Part shown: one piece after another, positions 46,430-58,200 of the stretch | How positions within the stretch are numbered: the stretch's first letter is position 1 | Layout of the letters: each line of letters begins with the position of its first letter | Assembly (NCBI GenBank): GCA_009746045.1 | Contig: RPFO01000026.1 | Coordinates: forward strand, 2,416,047-2,480,046 | Reading direction: 5' to 3' | DNA from: Mesostigma viride | Taxonomy: Eukaryota; Streptophyta; Mesostigmatophyceae; Mesostigmatales; Mesostigmataceae | DNA: 64,000 nucleotides | Program-made: the position numbers and the translations under genes | The notes under the pieces: generated by a model | Told to the model about the DNA's origin: nothing | Database searches by the model: none | What the model saw: the letters and a program-made list of their open reading frames with translations, nothing else

Positions 46430-46860
46430 GCATGCAGGGAAGCAACGGCCTAACCAAGTAGGCAAGGTCGTATCAAAGGAAGCAAGGGAGTAATTATATT
46501 CAGCAACTGCAAGTGTGCAAGGAAGAGTGGCTTACAAAGGAAGCAAGGGCCTAAAAAAGGAAGCAAGGGACTAATTAGATTCAGCAAGCAAGCAATTGCA
46601 AGCATGCAAGGAAGAGTGGCTAACAAAGGAAGCAAGGGCCTAACAAAGGAAGCAAGGTTCAACAAGCAAGTATAATTGCAAGCATTCAAGGAAGAGAGAG
46701 GCTAACAAAGGAAGCAAGGGCCTAGCAAAGGAAGCAAGGACCTAGCAAAGGAAGCAAGGGCCTAACAAAGGAAGCAAGCGCCTAAGAAAGGAAGCAAGGG
46801 ACTGAATTAAATTCAGCAAGCAAGTAATGGCAAGCATTCAAGGAAGAGAGTGGCTAACAA
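46430..46860. repeat. AAGGAAGCAAGGGCCTAACA tandem repeat
   Basis: Over a dozen ~20-bp units inside the CACTA-like element, with longer higher-order units containing CAAGCATTCAAGGAAGAG. Confidence 0.85.
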
Positions 46861-46867
46861 AGGGTAA

Positions 46868-47285
46868 TTATTAACATGCGACAGTTGCTATGTTGCAGGT
46901 AACAGTTACTACGTGACAGTTACTACAAGGCAGTTGCATTGTGACAGTTGTAATATGGCAATCGCATTGTTACATTTGCTATGTGAGCATTACTACGTCG
47001 CACTTGCATTGTGACAGTTGCTATATTGCATGTGACAGTGGTAACGTGACAGTCGCATCGTGACAGTTGCTACGTGACAGTTGGGTAGTAGAACGTTGCC
47101 TTGTGACAGTTGCTATGTTGCGAGAAACAGTTGCTACGTGACAGTTACTACAAGGCAGTTGCATTGTGACAGGTGTAATATGGCAGCCGCATTGTGACAG
47201 TTGCTACGTGAGTATTACTACCTGACACTTGCATTGTGACAGTTGCTGTATTGCACGTGACAGGTGTAATGTCACAGTCCCTACG
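46868..47285. repeat. GTGACAGTTGCTACGTGACAG-type tandem repeat
   Basis: Many 18-24 bp degenerate units (CATTGTGACAGTTG, TACGTGACAGTTAC) inside the CACTA-like element. Confidence 0.85.
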
Positions 47286-49936
47286 TGGTTGGTGATGGTG
47301 GCCATGTTACAGTGGGTCAACTGTGAAATCCATTGACAGGAGATCATTACAAACGGACGCGCCTGCCGAAAATGTCCAGTGGCCCCAAAAGCAGAAACGC
47401 AAATAGCGGCAAAAGTGCCGCCAAACAGAAGTCCAGGCTTTTGCCGCTTCAGTGGAAGATAAAGGCACTCACGTCGACACCGACGCGGCAAACAGTTGTT
47501 GCTGCCTGCCTGCCCTCCAACTCTGCTCCGCTCGCTTGCCTGGCCAACGGGGACGAAACGCAAGCTCGGGAAACGTCCAGGGCGAAACAGCGTAAAGGCC
47601 AAGGCGTCAAACACCTCACAGCCACATAGCAAACGATACACAGTTAACCGTCAACAGTTAGCCGTAGCTGCAAAAAGCGAGGAAAGTTGGGAAGAGCTGC
47701 TCGTTTGAAAAGAAGCGTGTCGGTCCCGTAAACCCCCAAGCCATCGGTTTGCAGGTTGCGACCATATCAACACGGCGGAAGAGATTATCGCCTCGCCGCT
47801 TCTTTGAGGCGCCTTTTTACCTTGCCTGGAAGACGTGGGTGAAAGGCAGGCACAGCAAAAGCAAGACGGGTATAACACATGGCGAAAACGAAAGGCAGGC
47901 GCAACACTGACACATTCGTCCGTTGCTGCCCGTGAAAAGGAAAAAAAGGCATTCGCGACTTCAGGCACCATACTTAGGGAATAACTGGGATGTTCGCAGC
48001 TTTACATAACACTGAAAACCCATGCTTGCAAAACAGGCGCCCCGTTATCCCCTTCATAGCTGGAAAGGGTAAGTCCGAGCGCAGGCAACGGTAAGATACA
48101 GGATTTTGAATTCCCGCAGCCGGTTAGTGAAAGCACTGGGCGTCGTCGGCCCGCCAGCGTCCCCGGCCCCGGTGCCTAACCCCGTTACCCGTTGTAGGCA
48201 ACTAGGCATCTAGCGTCTCCCCAACCTCGCGCCGAATTCAGCACACTGGGTAGTTCACGCCATTCCGAGGCCGCCACGCGCCTCTTCCGGCCAGACCGCA
48301 AAATGCCCCACCCCCGCTCCAGTGTCTACTTGCATTCGAGCAAGCTCGCAAAAACACCGGGGGTGAAAAACAGGGTAAAAAATAATTCACCTGATACCCC
48401 CCAAGAAAAAAAAATTACCCTATGGGGGTGAATATTTTTTCACCCCTTTTTCACCGGTGAAAAAGGGGTGAATTTTTCACCCCTTTTTCACCCCCTTTTC
48501 ACCCCTTTTTATCCGGGGGGCTAAAAATTTTACCCCATGGTGAAAAAGGGGTGAAAAATTCACCCCCCGAGAAAAAAAATTCACCCCTTTTTCACCCCTT
48601 TTTAACCAGGGGGCTAAAAATTCACCGCTTTTTCTCGTTTTTCACCCCTTTTTCACCGCTTTTTAGCTGTGTTGGAGCCCAGAGTGGCGTCATTCCAGGC
48701 AGCAGCAAAAAGGAAAAAAAAAATCCAGCTGCTCCAAGATGCTTTTCCAGGATCAGCAACAACCTTAACATGCATGCTTTTAAAGGCTTAGCAATAACCG
48801 CTTCAATGGCTTTTTACCGGGAAAAGCCTAACCTCTTCAGATGCTTTTGAAGGCTAAGCAATAACCTCTTCCTTGTGCTTCCCTGGGTGAAGCAGGAGGA
48901 ACATCCAGGCTGGCCGGACTGAACCCATCATGGGTTGTTTGTCCGTTTAAAATGAGAATGAAAGGTGCGGTCCTTTATGGCACCGCCACCTTCATGACAG
49001 GCAATCCGGCCCAACCAGCCGATTCTTGAGACCATGCTTTATCATTAAAGCAACCAAAAGACATTTCAATTCCAATGAGATACATGACGAATTACAAAGA
49101 GTGTCGAGTTGTAATGTTGTAGTTATAAGAGCAGCTGTGAGGTCCCTTGGTTGACGCCACTGCAGGCCCCTTGTGGCGGCAGTGCGCGTGTGTTCCCGAC
49201 CTAGTTCCTACTGGCATTCTTGCCAACGACGACCAGGGTGCCCGAAGGCCCTGTCCCTTGTCTCGTTCTCAGTCTTACACACATTCTTAACAAAACCAAT
49301 ACATTGTCATATCCGTCAGTCCATCCTCATGGCAACTGACTGCATGCAACCACTCACGGGGCTGCTCCGGGCTGCTCGAACTATTTCACCCCATGAAGAC
49401 AACAAACCAGTTGTGAGGGAGAGAAACGGACGAACAACGACCACCATGGTTCGTTGCTCATCCTTCTATACTGCTCAAAGCTCAAGCCTGGCGGCTGGCG
49501 CCACTAGCGCCACTTTAGACATCAGCCAATCATAACATTGTCTAATTTCCGACAAGCTAAACTTCAAGCTTTATCTGTCAAGCGAACACAAATATACAAG
49601 GGCAAATCTGTCGGCTATGCCAGGCACCGCCTGGGGCTTCCTTGCATTTGTGTCTGGTGTCCCACGTTGAAATCCTGAAATTGCACATCTGCTCAGTGCC
49701 TCGCCGGCTTGCTGCGTACCAGCATTCGGCAAACTGCCCTTGTGACGAATGTCAGTGAAATTCAGGTCCGCCCAAAAGTTCCGTCAGCAAATTCAGCGGA
49801 CTTGGCGCGTGAGTACAATTGAGATCCGCGGCGTCAGTACCGGGCCGCGGTATAGCAACCCGCACAAGGCTGCGGACGTCAGAATTACGCTAAAATCTGA
49901 ATTGCGGACGTGATAGATCACGGACGCGACAAATTG

Positions 49937-50873
49937 AATTGTAACATAACTCCGTTGGGAGTATATGTAGCACATAGCCCTTGAGAGGGGGCATATTAAT
50001 TAATTAATTAAAATTTAGACTCGTGCTCCCGTTGGGGAGTCACGGAGCATTAACCCCGATGGATGGATGGATGGGTGCAAACATTCCTACCGGTCTAATC
50101 TATCTACATTGGCTACATACTACATCTATCTAACAACATGATTTTAACTACAACAGGGGGCATATGGCCTATCATACATCCTAAGTAGCTACTTCCTGCA
50201 AGGGTGGGGATGTAAAGGACCCTTGCTCTAGGTGCACCAGGGCACGTGCATCCCCATGATCTTCAAGCTATGCCCAGCGAAGGGGGAGCCTGTCGTGGGG
50301 GGGAAGATCAGCATAGCTATACAAAGAAGCTTGGGCATGGCGTCTCAGCAGAGAGTCACTCCCTGCATGGGCACAACATAACTAAATAAAGCTAGGCATC
50401 ATCTGGAGTGTAGCTCATCATAGGCACACATGTACATGATTAAAAAAAGCGCGTGGCTTAGCTGGGATAGGGCCTCTAGGAGGCGTACATGTACATGGCC
50501 ACGGTCTATCTATTCTACACTACTACTGCTGTATTCCCCTAAGCTGGGGCGTCGATCTGGAGTCGCTGGGGCCGCGTGGGTCGCCTGCCAGGGCTTGTGG
50601 CCGACGTAGATGGCCGCCCCCTTCCAGTACACCGGCTGCCCCGCCTTGGTCTGCCGGAGCTGGAGGTAGGTCGGCCATAGCTCCCGTCGCCGTTAAATTT
50701 GCTGCGCCAGGGTCAAGTCGTTATCAAGGGTGAAGAGAGTCTTCTCGAGCCGCTTGCGGCGTCTGAGAAAAGAAATCTTGTCCGCCGGGGTCTTAAAGGT
50801 GAGAAGGAGCGCACTCCACCATCCATCAAGGAATATGTGCTACATGATCTCCCAACGGAGGCATGTTATAATT
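49937..50873. mobile_element. Element with ~44-bp imperfect terminal inverted repeats
   Basis: 49937-49980 (AATTGTAACATAACTCCGTT...) is the imperfect reverse complement of 50831-50873 (...CAACGGAGGCATGTTATAAT), roughly 85% alike. Inside are the interspersed repeat 49997-50096 and a short coding remnant (50510-50695). It abuts the right end of the TGTCGCG element. Confidence 0.55.
50510..50695 (-). pseudogene. L1-type ORF1 C-terminal domain remnant
   Basis: Minus-strand frame reading RRRELWPTYLQLRQTKAGQP then VYWKGAAIYVGHKPW resembles the RR-x-LWP...L-x-x-G...L-x-V pattern of L1 ORF1 C-terminal domains. An in-frame stop lies directly upstream and the rest is missing, so it is a fossil. Assignment is by pattern memory only. 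Confidence 0.4.
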
Positions 50874-51398
50874 TGTTATTATTTTTTTTTAATGGTGCCG
50901 CAGCAGACCCGAGTCTTGTCGTAGTAATATGTATGCCGGTTTCCAGGTTTTCCGCATGAAAGTTGGGTGAGAAACTGGAAAAAACTACGTTTCCTTTGCC
51001 CCAGGACCTCAACAAACTCGTAGAAACCTAATTATCAACCTTTGAACGCATCATCATGGTCGTGCCACCCAACAGCCACTGAAATTCGCGCGAAAACTGG
51101 CGAGATTTACCTGCCGCCATCGCCGTCGTCTTCACCCTGCCGCCATCGCCGTCGTCTTCACCTTCGTCCCGCGGAAATGCCTGATTTCAGTGGTACATAT
51201 TTGTTTGCAGCTGTCACAAAAAAAAATACCAAAAATACCAGGATTTTTTCTTGAATTCTATGAGATGTTTCTGACCTGTGTTGAAGGTTTCAGACCAAAA
51301 ATCGCATGTTTTATAGGCTTGCCACGTGTCAGATTACAACGTGATACATCGCGTTCTAACCCTACAACGCGACGTATCGCGTTGTAAAAAAACACGGG

Positions 51399-51655
51399 TT
51401 AGGGGTGTCCCTCCCAGTCCGGCCAGGTCTGGGTGGGAGGAGCATCGCTGGCCGGGCCAGCAGATGCCGGCTGGGCAGCGATCTCCTTCACCGCCTGGGC
51501 GGTGAGGCCTGCGGTGTCGTGCAAGCACTCAAGGGCGGTGGCGGTGGCTTGGAGGCGCTGGTCGAGGTCTGAGAAGCTGGGCCTTGATGTCGGCAGTGGA
51601 GGCGGAAATGGCAGTGGTCCAGGTGGAGGCGGCGGTGGTGGAAAGGTGGGGTAGC
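51399..51655 (-). pseudogene. Coiled-coil fragment, possibly the N-terminal part of the same ORF1
   Basis: Minus-strand peptide SDLDQRLQATATALECLHDT continues as AGLTAQAVKEIAAQ and ends WPDWEGHP-stop at 51399. The preceding part (AASTWTTAISASTADIKAQ) is in another frame, indicating a frameshift. Codon composition is coding-like. Order relative to the 50510-50695 fragment fits an L1 ORF1 (coiled coil first, then C-terminal domain). Confidence 0.4.
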
Positions 51656-51659
51656 TCAG

Positions 51660-52213
51660 CTAACCTAGCTATAGCGGCTACCCTTCCATCTCACTATAAA
51701 GAAACTTTGTTCAGAGAACAAGGATTGACTACTTTAATGAAATATGCCCCTGCGCCTGTTTACACTGTTCTCTGGCACCGAACGGGGGCACTCTGACTAA
51801 TCCGCCAAAGAATGACTGGGACCGGTTGGTATTTTGCTTTCTTTGCTGGCCATTACTTGGGTGAAAGCACTTGAGGCTCAGAGTATTCTCTGGCATGCTC
51901 AGTTTGCAGGGAAGTGCACACTCGCATGAAAATTTACTACATGAGTACAAAGTCTAGAACACAACCTTACATGCTGGAGAGTTCCCGATCTCCCTACATA
52001 TCTGCTGGTCACATCCGAGGCATCCTTATGCCCAGCATTACCACTAGATTTTTCCGAATGTTCAAACAAACTAGTCCCTCTCTTGACATAAACAAGAAAG
52101 TGCAGCTCAAGCCGGTTAGCCTCACCGCCCCATGCCACAAGTAGCTGTCTAGCACCAGTTTCCACTAAGCTAACACGCTTGCGGGAAGACTATGAAATGT
52201 GATCATGACACGC
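51660..52213. other. Gap before the carboxypeptidase 3' end
   Basis: I see no gene, clear repeat or RNA here. The region contains the 3' flank of the minus-strand carboxypeptidase gene. Confidence 0.5.
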
Positions 52214-55200
52214 CTAGGTCGTGGACATGGGCCGCGGTGCCTTGGTCCCTATTCGCTGGCGCCCGTAGAAGCACTCCAGGCTGTGGTTGTCGCCCACGTA
52301 GCGCCAGTGCCACGGCTCATACATGATCCCGTACTCGTTGTCCTTGGGGAAGGACATCTCAAAATGGAACCTGTTGGAATATGGGTTGGGAAGGAGGGTG
52401 GGGGAGGGGGGCGCATACGTAGGCAGATGCGAATGACGACTTCAGAAAAGAATGACGAAAGCGAGTGAGGGAGGGCCTCTTCTTGGGCAGCCATGCTAAA
52501 CACATTTTCGCACTGCACAGCGACCCATATGCTGCTTCAATGGCTTGCACGAGTGTGGGATGTGTGCAAGCTCTCATTCCCACTGCCCACCACAATGGCA
52601 CTTGAGAGACGATGGATTTAACCTTCTCCACTCTGCCTCGATTCAATGCGCCAACTTGCGCTGGCACTTGTGATTTGCAATAAGAACGTCTCGCCACAAA
52701 ACCTCCGATGACAGACAGATAAAGGTCATGATCTGCGTTGTATTGCAAGCATCACCACCTTTAAATATCACGCATGCTCCTGCTGGATGCCCTGAACAGC
52801 GACCCCTAGTCAACCCGCGTCACTCCAGCCCGGATCCCCAATGCTTGCATCCGCATGCTCACCTTCCCGCGTTCTTCTTCAGCCACCGGTATGCAGGGGT
52901 TTCGTCAAACTCTGGCATCCATCGAAAAGGCAACGAGAACAAAACATGCACCAGAGATATCAATTGTCAGGATCGGGGGCACCGTTTTGACCGGTAATCA
53001 CGCTGCACCCCGTGACTAAGATGAAGGTGCAAATTACGTCGCGGGAGAAACGAGCTGGAACTGATCATGCGGAGCATTACATGGGCTAGGCTGCTGTGAT
53101 ACCTGCTACTGCCGGGCGGTGACCAAACCGCAGCGCAAGGAGTGAATTAGCCCAAGGAGTGAATTGACAAGTGCCGGGGGCTTCCTACAAAAAAGAATTG
53201 CCCTTGAGAAAAATCGCTCCATGTGGTGAGTGTACATGATGAGTGTACACAAAAGGTGAGTGCACACGGCAGAGATGCATCCATGTTGGGTACAATGTTC
53301 CCTGTGTGGCATTGGGTGTTTGTCAGGCATCCCTAATCGGCAGTACAACAAGGTCAGCATCAAGTTCACACAGCATTCGAGGCAACGCCAATCCATCACA
53401 TTGGCAAGGGTGCCGTGCCTTCGCTCTGCGCCAGCACCGGCGCTCCCTTGCCTGGCCATCAGGGCACAACTCCACGCATAGGCCCATGACTGCATGGCTA
53501 TTTTCTACACGATTTCTGCAAGGGGTATGGAAAGCTTTATCCTCTCCCATGCCCATCGCACCGTTTGTGAACGTTCCAAACAAAGAAGACTTCATAATTC
53601 TGATTGGAGACACACTCCCAAAGCCTACCACGAGGACACCTCATTGAAGTGCGAACACCTTTGCCGCATGCATTGGGATAAGACCACATGTGGCTGTGCG
53701 CCGGCATGACACATACCCCATTCCAAGTGGGTCCCCGCAGCACGGCCGTCACCCACGTCGATGGCGTAGCCGGTGTGGTGCTCCGAGTAGCCGGGGGGTG
53801 CCGACACCTACATATAGGGAAGCCAGGGCATTCCATTCTTTAGTAGATTGCCGGCTTTAGGCAGGTGTTTTATGATGTCCTTTGTAGACGCTTTGATGTA
53901 TCTCACAACTTCTATTTGTTGAATGACAGGTAGCGCAGATCACATCTTGCATGTCTCTCAGCAGGGCACGACAAAGTACCTGTTTCACAACTGGAGGTTC
54001 ATATTATTACAATGCAAGGATAGAGAAATAATCGCCAATGCCTGACGATGATGGAAACTGTGCAGCTAATCATGCTTCCACTATCTATCCACTCAACTGA
54101 CAGGTTGACTTTACATTTTGAGCTGGGATCTGAGAAAAGCATAATTGCGCTGCCGCCTGCCAACATCTCAAGTACATTGAATTTGCTACAATTTTCAAAC
54201 TCCTTCCTTCCCTGCCATTTCTCATTCCTCCCCTCATGCACCTTAACCCATAGTCCGGAAACAGTTCGATATATCGAACTGTTTGACCCCCGGTGGCGCG
54301 GCGCTCAATTCCAGGAGCGCCGCGCCACCCGTGACGGATGTCAGTGGTCCGGTGGGTCTGGGAACACTTAGGGACGAAGGTGATGCATAGGTTTGGGGGT
54401 AATATTCGCCATAGCCTGGTAAATACAACGTGTATTGAGACAGTATCACGTGACTTTGGCGGGAAATTTTCACTCGCGCGCGCGCGTAACGAGATATGGC
54501 TGCTAGCGTGCCGTTATCAAGGAAATTTTGCGTCTCGCGGCTTGTAATGGTTCAGAATGTTGCTCAGAATGATGATGCGTGATTTTCGTAGGTCAGGGGT
54601 GGCCAGATGTATAGCATTGGTAAAATACAGGTAGGACATTACTGCTTTCTTGGTCGTCAGTACCAGATGAGTAATGGCATGCCATATTTCGATTTTCTTC
54701 TTATGGCCCGGCAGTCTGCGCCAGCCCGAGCACCCAGTTTTGGTACGGGACATCCGCAGCAGCGTCCCTGTGAATTCGGATGCGTTTATAGGTCATCTTT
54801 GCACAGAACATCAACCTGGTAATCATGTCGGATGCATGCATTATGCGGCTATGGCGGCCTATGCCTGGAAAGCATTAGCCAGTGTGAGATATGAGGGTCC
54901 CGGCCAGCAGAACCCGGAAAGGTCGTGATCAAGCCAGGTACGGCAACGTGTTTGCATGTCGTTTGCACGGGAATCTGTCGTTTATACATCCATTTTACAC
55001 GAGTGTATCAGTGCCTCTTGCAGCAGGTTTCCATGCCTGCTGTATGAGTGCTATTAGCCCCAAATCTGCTCAGTTTGTGGTGTTTCTTTGGAGGATGCCA
55101 TTCCATTAGTGCTGGTTTAGCACTTCTTTGTTTCCCAGCACTTTTTATAGTCCTATGTGGCTGTATACAATGCATAAGTGTGTGGCATTTCATGGATGGC

Positions 55201-58200
55201 TGCTTACGCGCGCGTAACCCACACACGTAAGTGAGCGCATTATATAGGTCAGATGGGCTATCCGTGCGGTCTGACCCAAGGAAAGCATGGTGGCACTATC
55301 TATTGAGATTGTCCAACCCCAGAATAATTTTTTAGAACCCTCCCTGCAGGGGTAAACTACTAAGGGGATTTCCCTTGCCTGAAAATGATCGTCTTTTGTC
55401 CAACTTTGGCAGTAAATATCTTGCAAAGCACTGAATGGACTTGAGATATTATTGCATTTTCTGAAAGCCCTTGAAGTGTAGATACTCCTAGCACCTTGGT
55501 TGGGGGTATTTGGAGTTGTGGCCTATGAGTTATGATTTTTTCCATTTTCAGGGGTCTGAAAATGCCAAAAACCCATTCCCGGACTATGGGTTAAGTCACG
55601 ACAGATACCCTCGTGATCCATGGACCTCCTCTCCCCCCTTCCCCCCCTGCACCGCCCCGGCCAACCAATACACCCACATAACACAAAACACGCGCACACG
55701 CGCATCCCGACGAGACTCGCCACTACCCCGTATGACACACATATTGACATCCCGAATGCCACTGTTTGGCCCTACCCCCCTGCATCTCAGTGCACTTAAC
55801 AAATGCATGTCCCCAATACGTTGATTTCCAGCACATCTTCCCCCTCCCCCCCCCCCTTTCACCGATGGATATGACCCACCTCGGCGCGCTGGTGCGCCAT
55901 CTGAGCGCGCTCGGCCTTGATGTCAAAGAAGACGCGCTCCTGGTCCGCCACCGAGCGGAAACTGAGCGGGTGGGGGGGGGGAGGGGGGCAGTTGCCAGGA
56001 TAGCACACAGGTGTGAGGCAGATGCCATCGTCATGCGTGAGGCAGATGCCATCGTTATGCGCGAAGCAGATGCAAGCACAGGGTGTGGGAAGACGCAGGC
56101 ATAATGTGTGACAGGGAAGCAAAGAGGTCGCAGCAACCGGGAAATAGTCGAGCCGTCTGTCCAGCCATCGGGATAGAAAGTACGTGCAACCGAAACAGTA
56201 CTTGTTGGAGAGACAGCGGCTGCTGTGCAATGAGTGCAACTAGGCATGATGACAATGCAATTGGATGGGGGAAGTGCAAGCGCCCACGCTTTTCTGACTG
56301 CATGCACAACGTGCCCGTAAGCATGGCCACAACATTCCCACCACACTCTACAGTTGGCGTCACCCTGGCTGTTCTGTTTTACGTTGTTGTAGGCTCTTTG
56401 GCCGTACTGGTGAGGTATCTGATGCCACGCATCCGATGACCAAATTTACCCCAGTCTATAACACCCCAGCACCCCAATTTACGAGCACTGGGGGAATGCG
56501 TACAAATCAACACATGGCTCAGCTAACTAACTGCCCTTAGCATCCTATTTGCCACTGGCGCACAGGCTTACCCGGATAAGGGAACCAGGTACACGCCGTC
56601 CCAGTCGGCCGCTTCTTGCATGGACAGGAAAGATGCAGCTGCGGCGCAGCGCAGCTTCACGCTGTTTTGCAGAACGTTACGTGTGCCGGCATCAACAGGA
56701 TAAGGAGCAAAGCATCGGCAGGTTACTAGGTGCGTTTCGTCCATTGTCATTGCAGATATTATAAAAGCACGTAGACTGCAGAAATCTCCTTGATATCTTG
56801 GGTGATATATCCTGCCATAAACTAGAATAGTAGGGACCGACCCTATCAATCCGGAATTGCCCTGGGAGGGGATAAGTGCTTGGCACGACAAACGCAGCGA
56901 CGCTTCAGGCAGATACAGGTGAGATGCCAAAAGAGTGGCCCGGCAGGGCATCAAAAAGGTTCATATGAACTATCATCTGTGTACTAAGCAGAGCTGCTTC
57001 TTGAGTAGACATGTTGGCCGGGCCACCCAGCCATCTGCGTGTGTACAAGTTCTCTGGCATCAGGACAGTCCCATAGACAGCCGTGCTCGCCTAGATCTGA
57101 AGCCTCGAGTGGATGGCCAGGGCATCTGGTCAGATTCGTTCACATTCGAGCATATGAGATTTCTCCGGGGCCATGGGGGTGCTGATGTAGATACGAGCAT
57201 AATTACTGCACCTTCGTCCAAGGTCTGAGGAAGGACATCTACTTGGCTTGCGAATGCCTTGCTTCATCTTTCAGCACGGCTTGCATTTGCATACATACAC
57301 TGGAACACCCTTGGCTGCATTGTGAGCGTTGCTGCACAGGGGTCCGAGGCATGCGCGATTTGTTCAAACATTTACAGCCATCATCATGTCATGTCTGGTC
57401 GTGACCTTCAACTGCTAGTTCCCCAGCGTGACGCGTACTACTTGCTTCGTTGGCATACTTGCTGTGAGACGTGCTCACCTGCCATCTGCTAGCACAGGCG
57501 CCAGGTCCCACTCCGGTGCCTCGGTTGTACGGAAATGGCCCAGGAGCTGGTTTTGGGTTGGGCAAGCGGCCAGGCACCGATTGTAGCATGGTAGCAAGGG
57601 CATGCCAATGGACAGAAAGGCAACACGGCCGTCAGCTTTCCTCATGGTTATACAGAATCTGCATGGGTCCCTTGGCTTTTCTGCCACCCCCTTCACAGAT
57701 ATGCATGCATTGAACTATGGGTATGCCTTCTGCAAACCATGCCTATGTGTCCAGCATATGGGGCCAGCACACGAACGTACAAGTGCATGCACCTGCAATC
57801 TGCTTGCATGCATACGAACAAAGCACGTGTAGCTGCCGCTTCATGTGTTCATTGTGCAGGTAAGCGAGCGCACAAACATGCCCTATTTTTTAGCATCAGT
57901 GTACCTGGCAGGTTAGCGAGATACTGACCACTTGAAATCCACCATTGGTAGTCAGGTCTACACTACCTGCTGTCAAACCTCATGTCACAGTCCATATCAA
58001 TCTCAATTCCTACCTATTTGGAAATAACGTCCAGGGAACTACATCCCTTTGCAGATAAGAAAAATAAGCAATATCACAACATAACCCGTTCTACGGCTAA
58101 ACAGACATCCCTCTCCCAAGAGCAACCCGACAGAGCGCCACTGCTCCAGGAGGCACCTAGCTGGCGCTTATGTAGCTGATCCCCCATTGTAGTTCAAACT

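Larger units (their letters stand above)
45310..48686. mobile_element. CACTA (EnSpm)-like non-autonomous element, 3377 bp
   Basis: Perfect ~46-bp terminal inverted repeats begin CACTCTGGGCTCCAACACAG. A 3-bp duplication GCG flanks both ends (45307-45309 and 48687-48689). Both subterminal regions are packed with direct and inverted TTCACCCCTTTTT/AAAAAGGGGTGAA units, as in CACTA transposons, where they bind transposase. The interior has GGAAGCAAGGGCC and GTGACAGTTGCTA arrays and a ~98-codon Lys/Arg-rich frame (47333-47629), but no transposase. Confidence 0.8.
45126..49931. mobile_element. TGTCGCG-ended element, long copy, 4806 bp, carrying a nested CACTA-like element
   Basis: Same ends as the short copy, two bases (GC) away from it. 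The copies are essentially identical where they overlap, so the event is recent. The pair is bounded by AATTGAATT on both sides; a 9-bp duplication would suit Mutator-like elements, but no MULE transposase was recognised. Confidence 0.7.

Noticed and set aside
44043-49931. LTR retrotransposon with two ~1 kb LTRs (TG...CA ends)
   Set aside because: The right-hand copy lacks the first 96 bp, which instead sit at 45126-45221; no gag, RT or integrase lies between; CACTA ends with a 3-bp duplication explain most of the interior. Not fully excluded.
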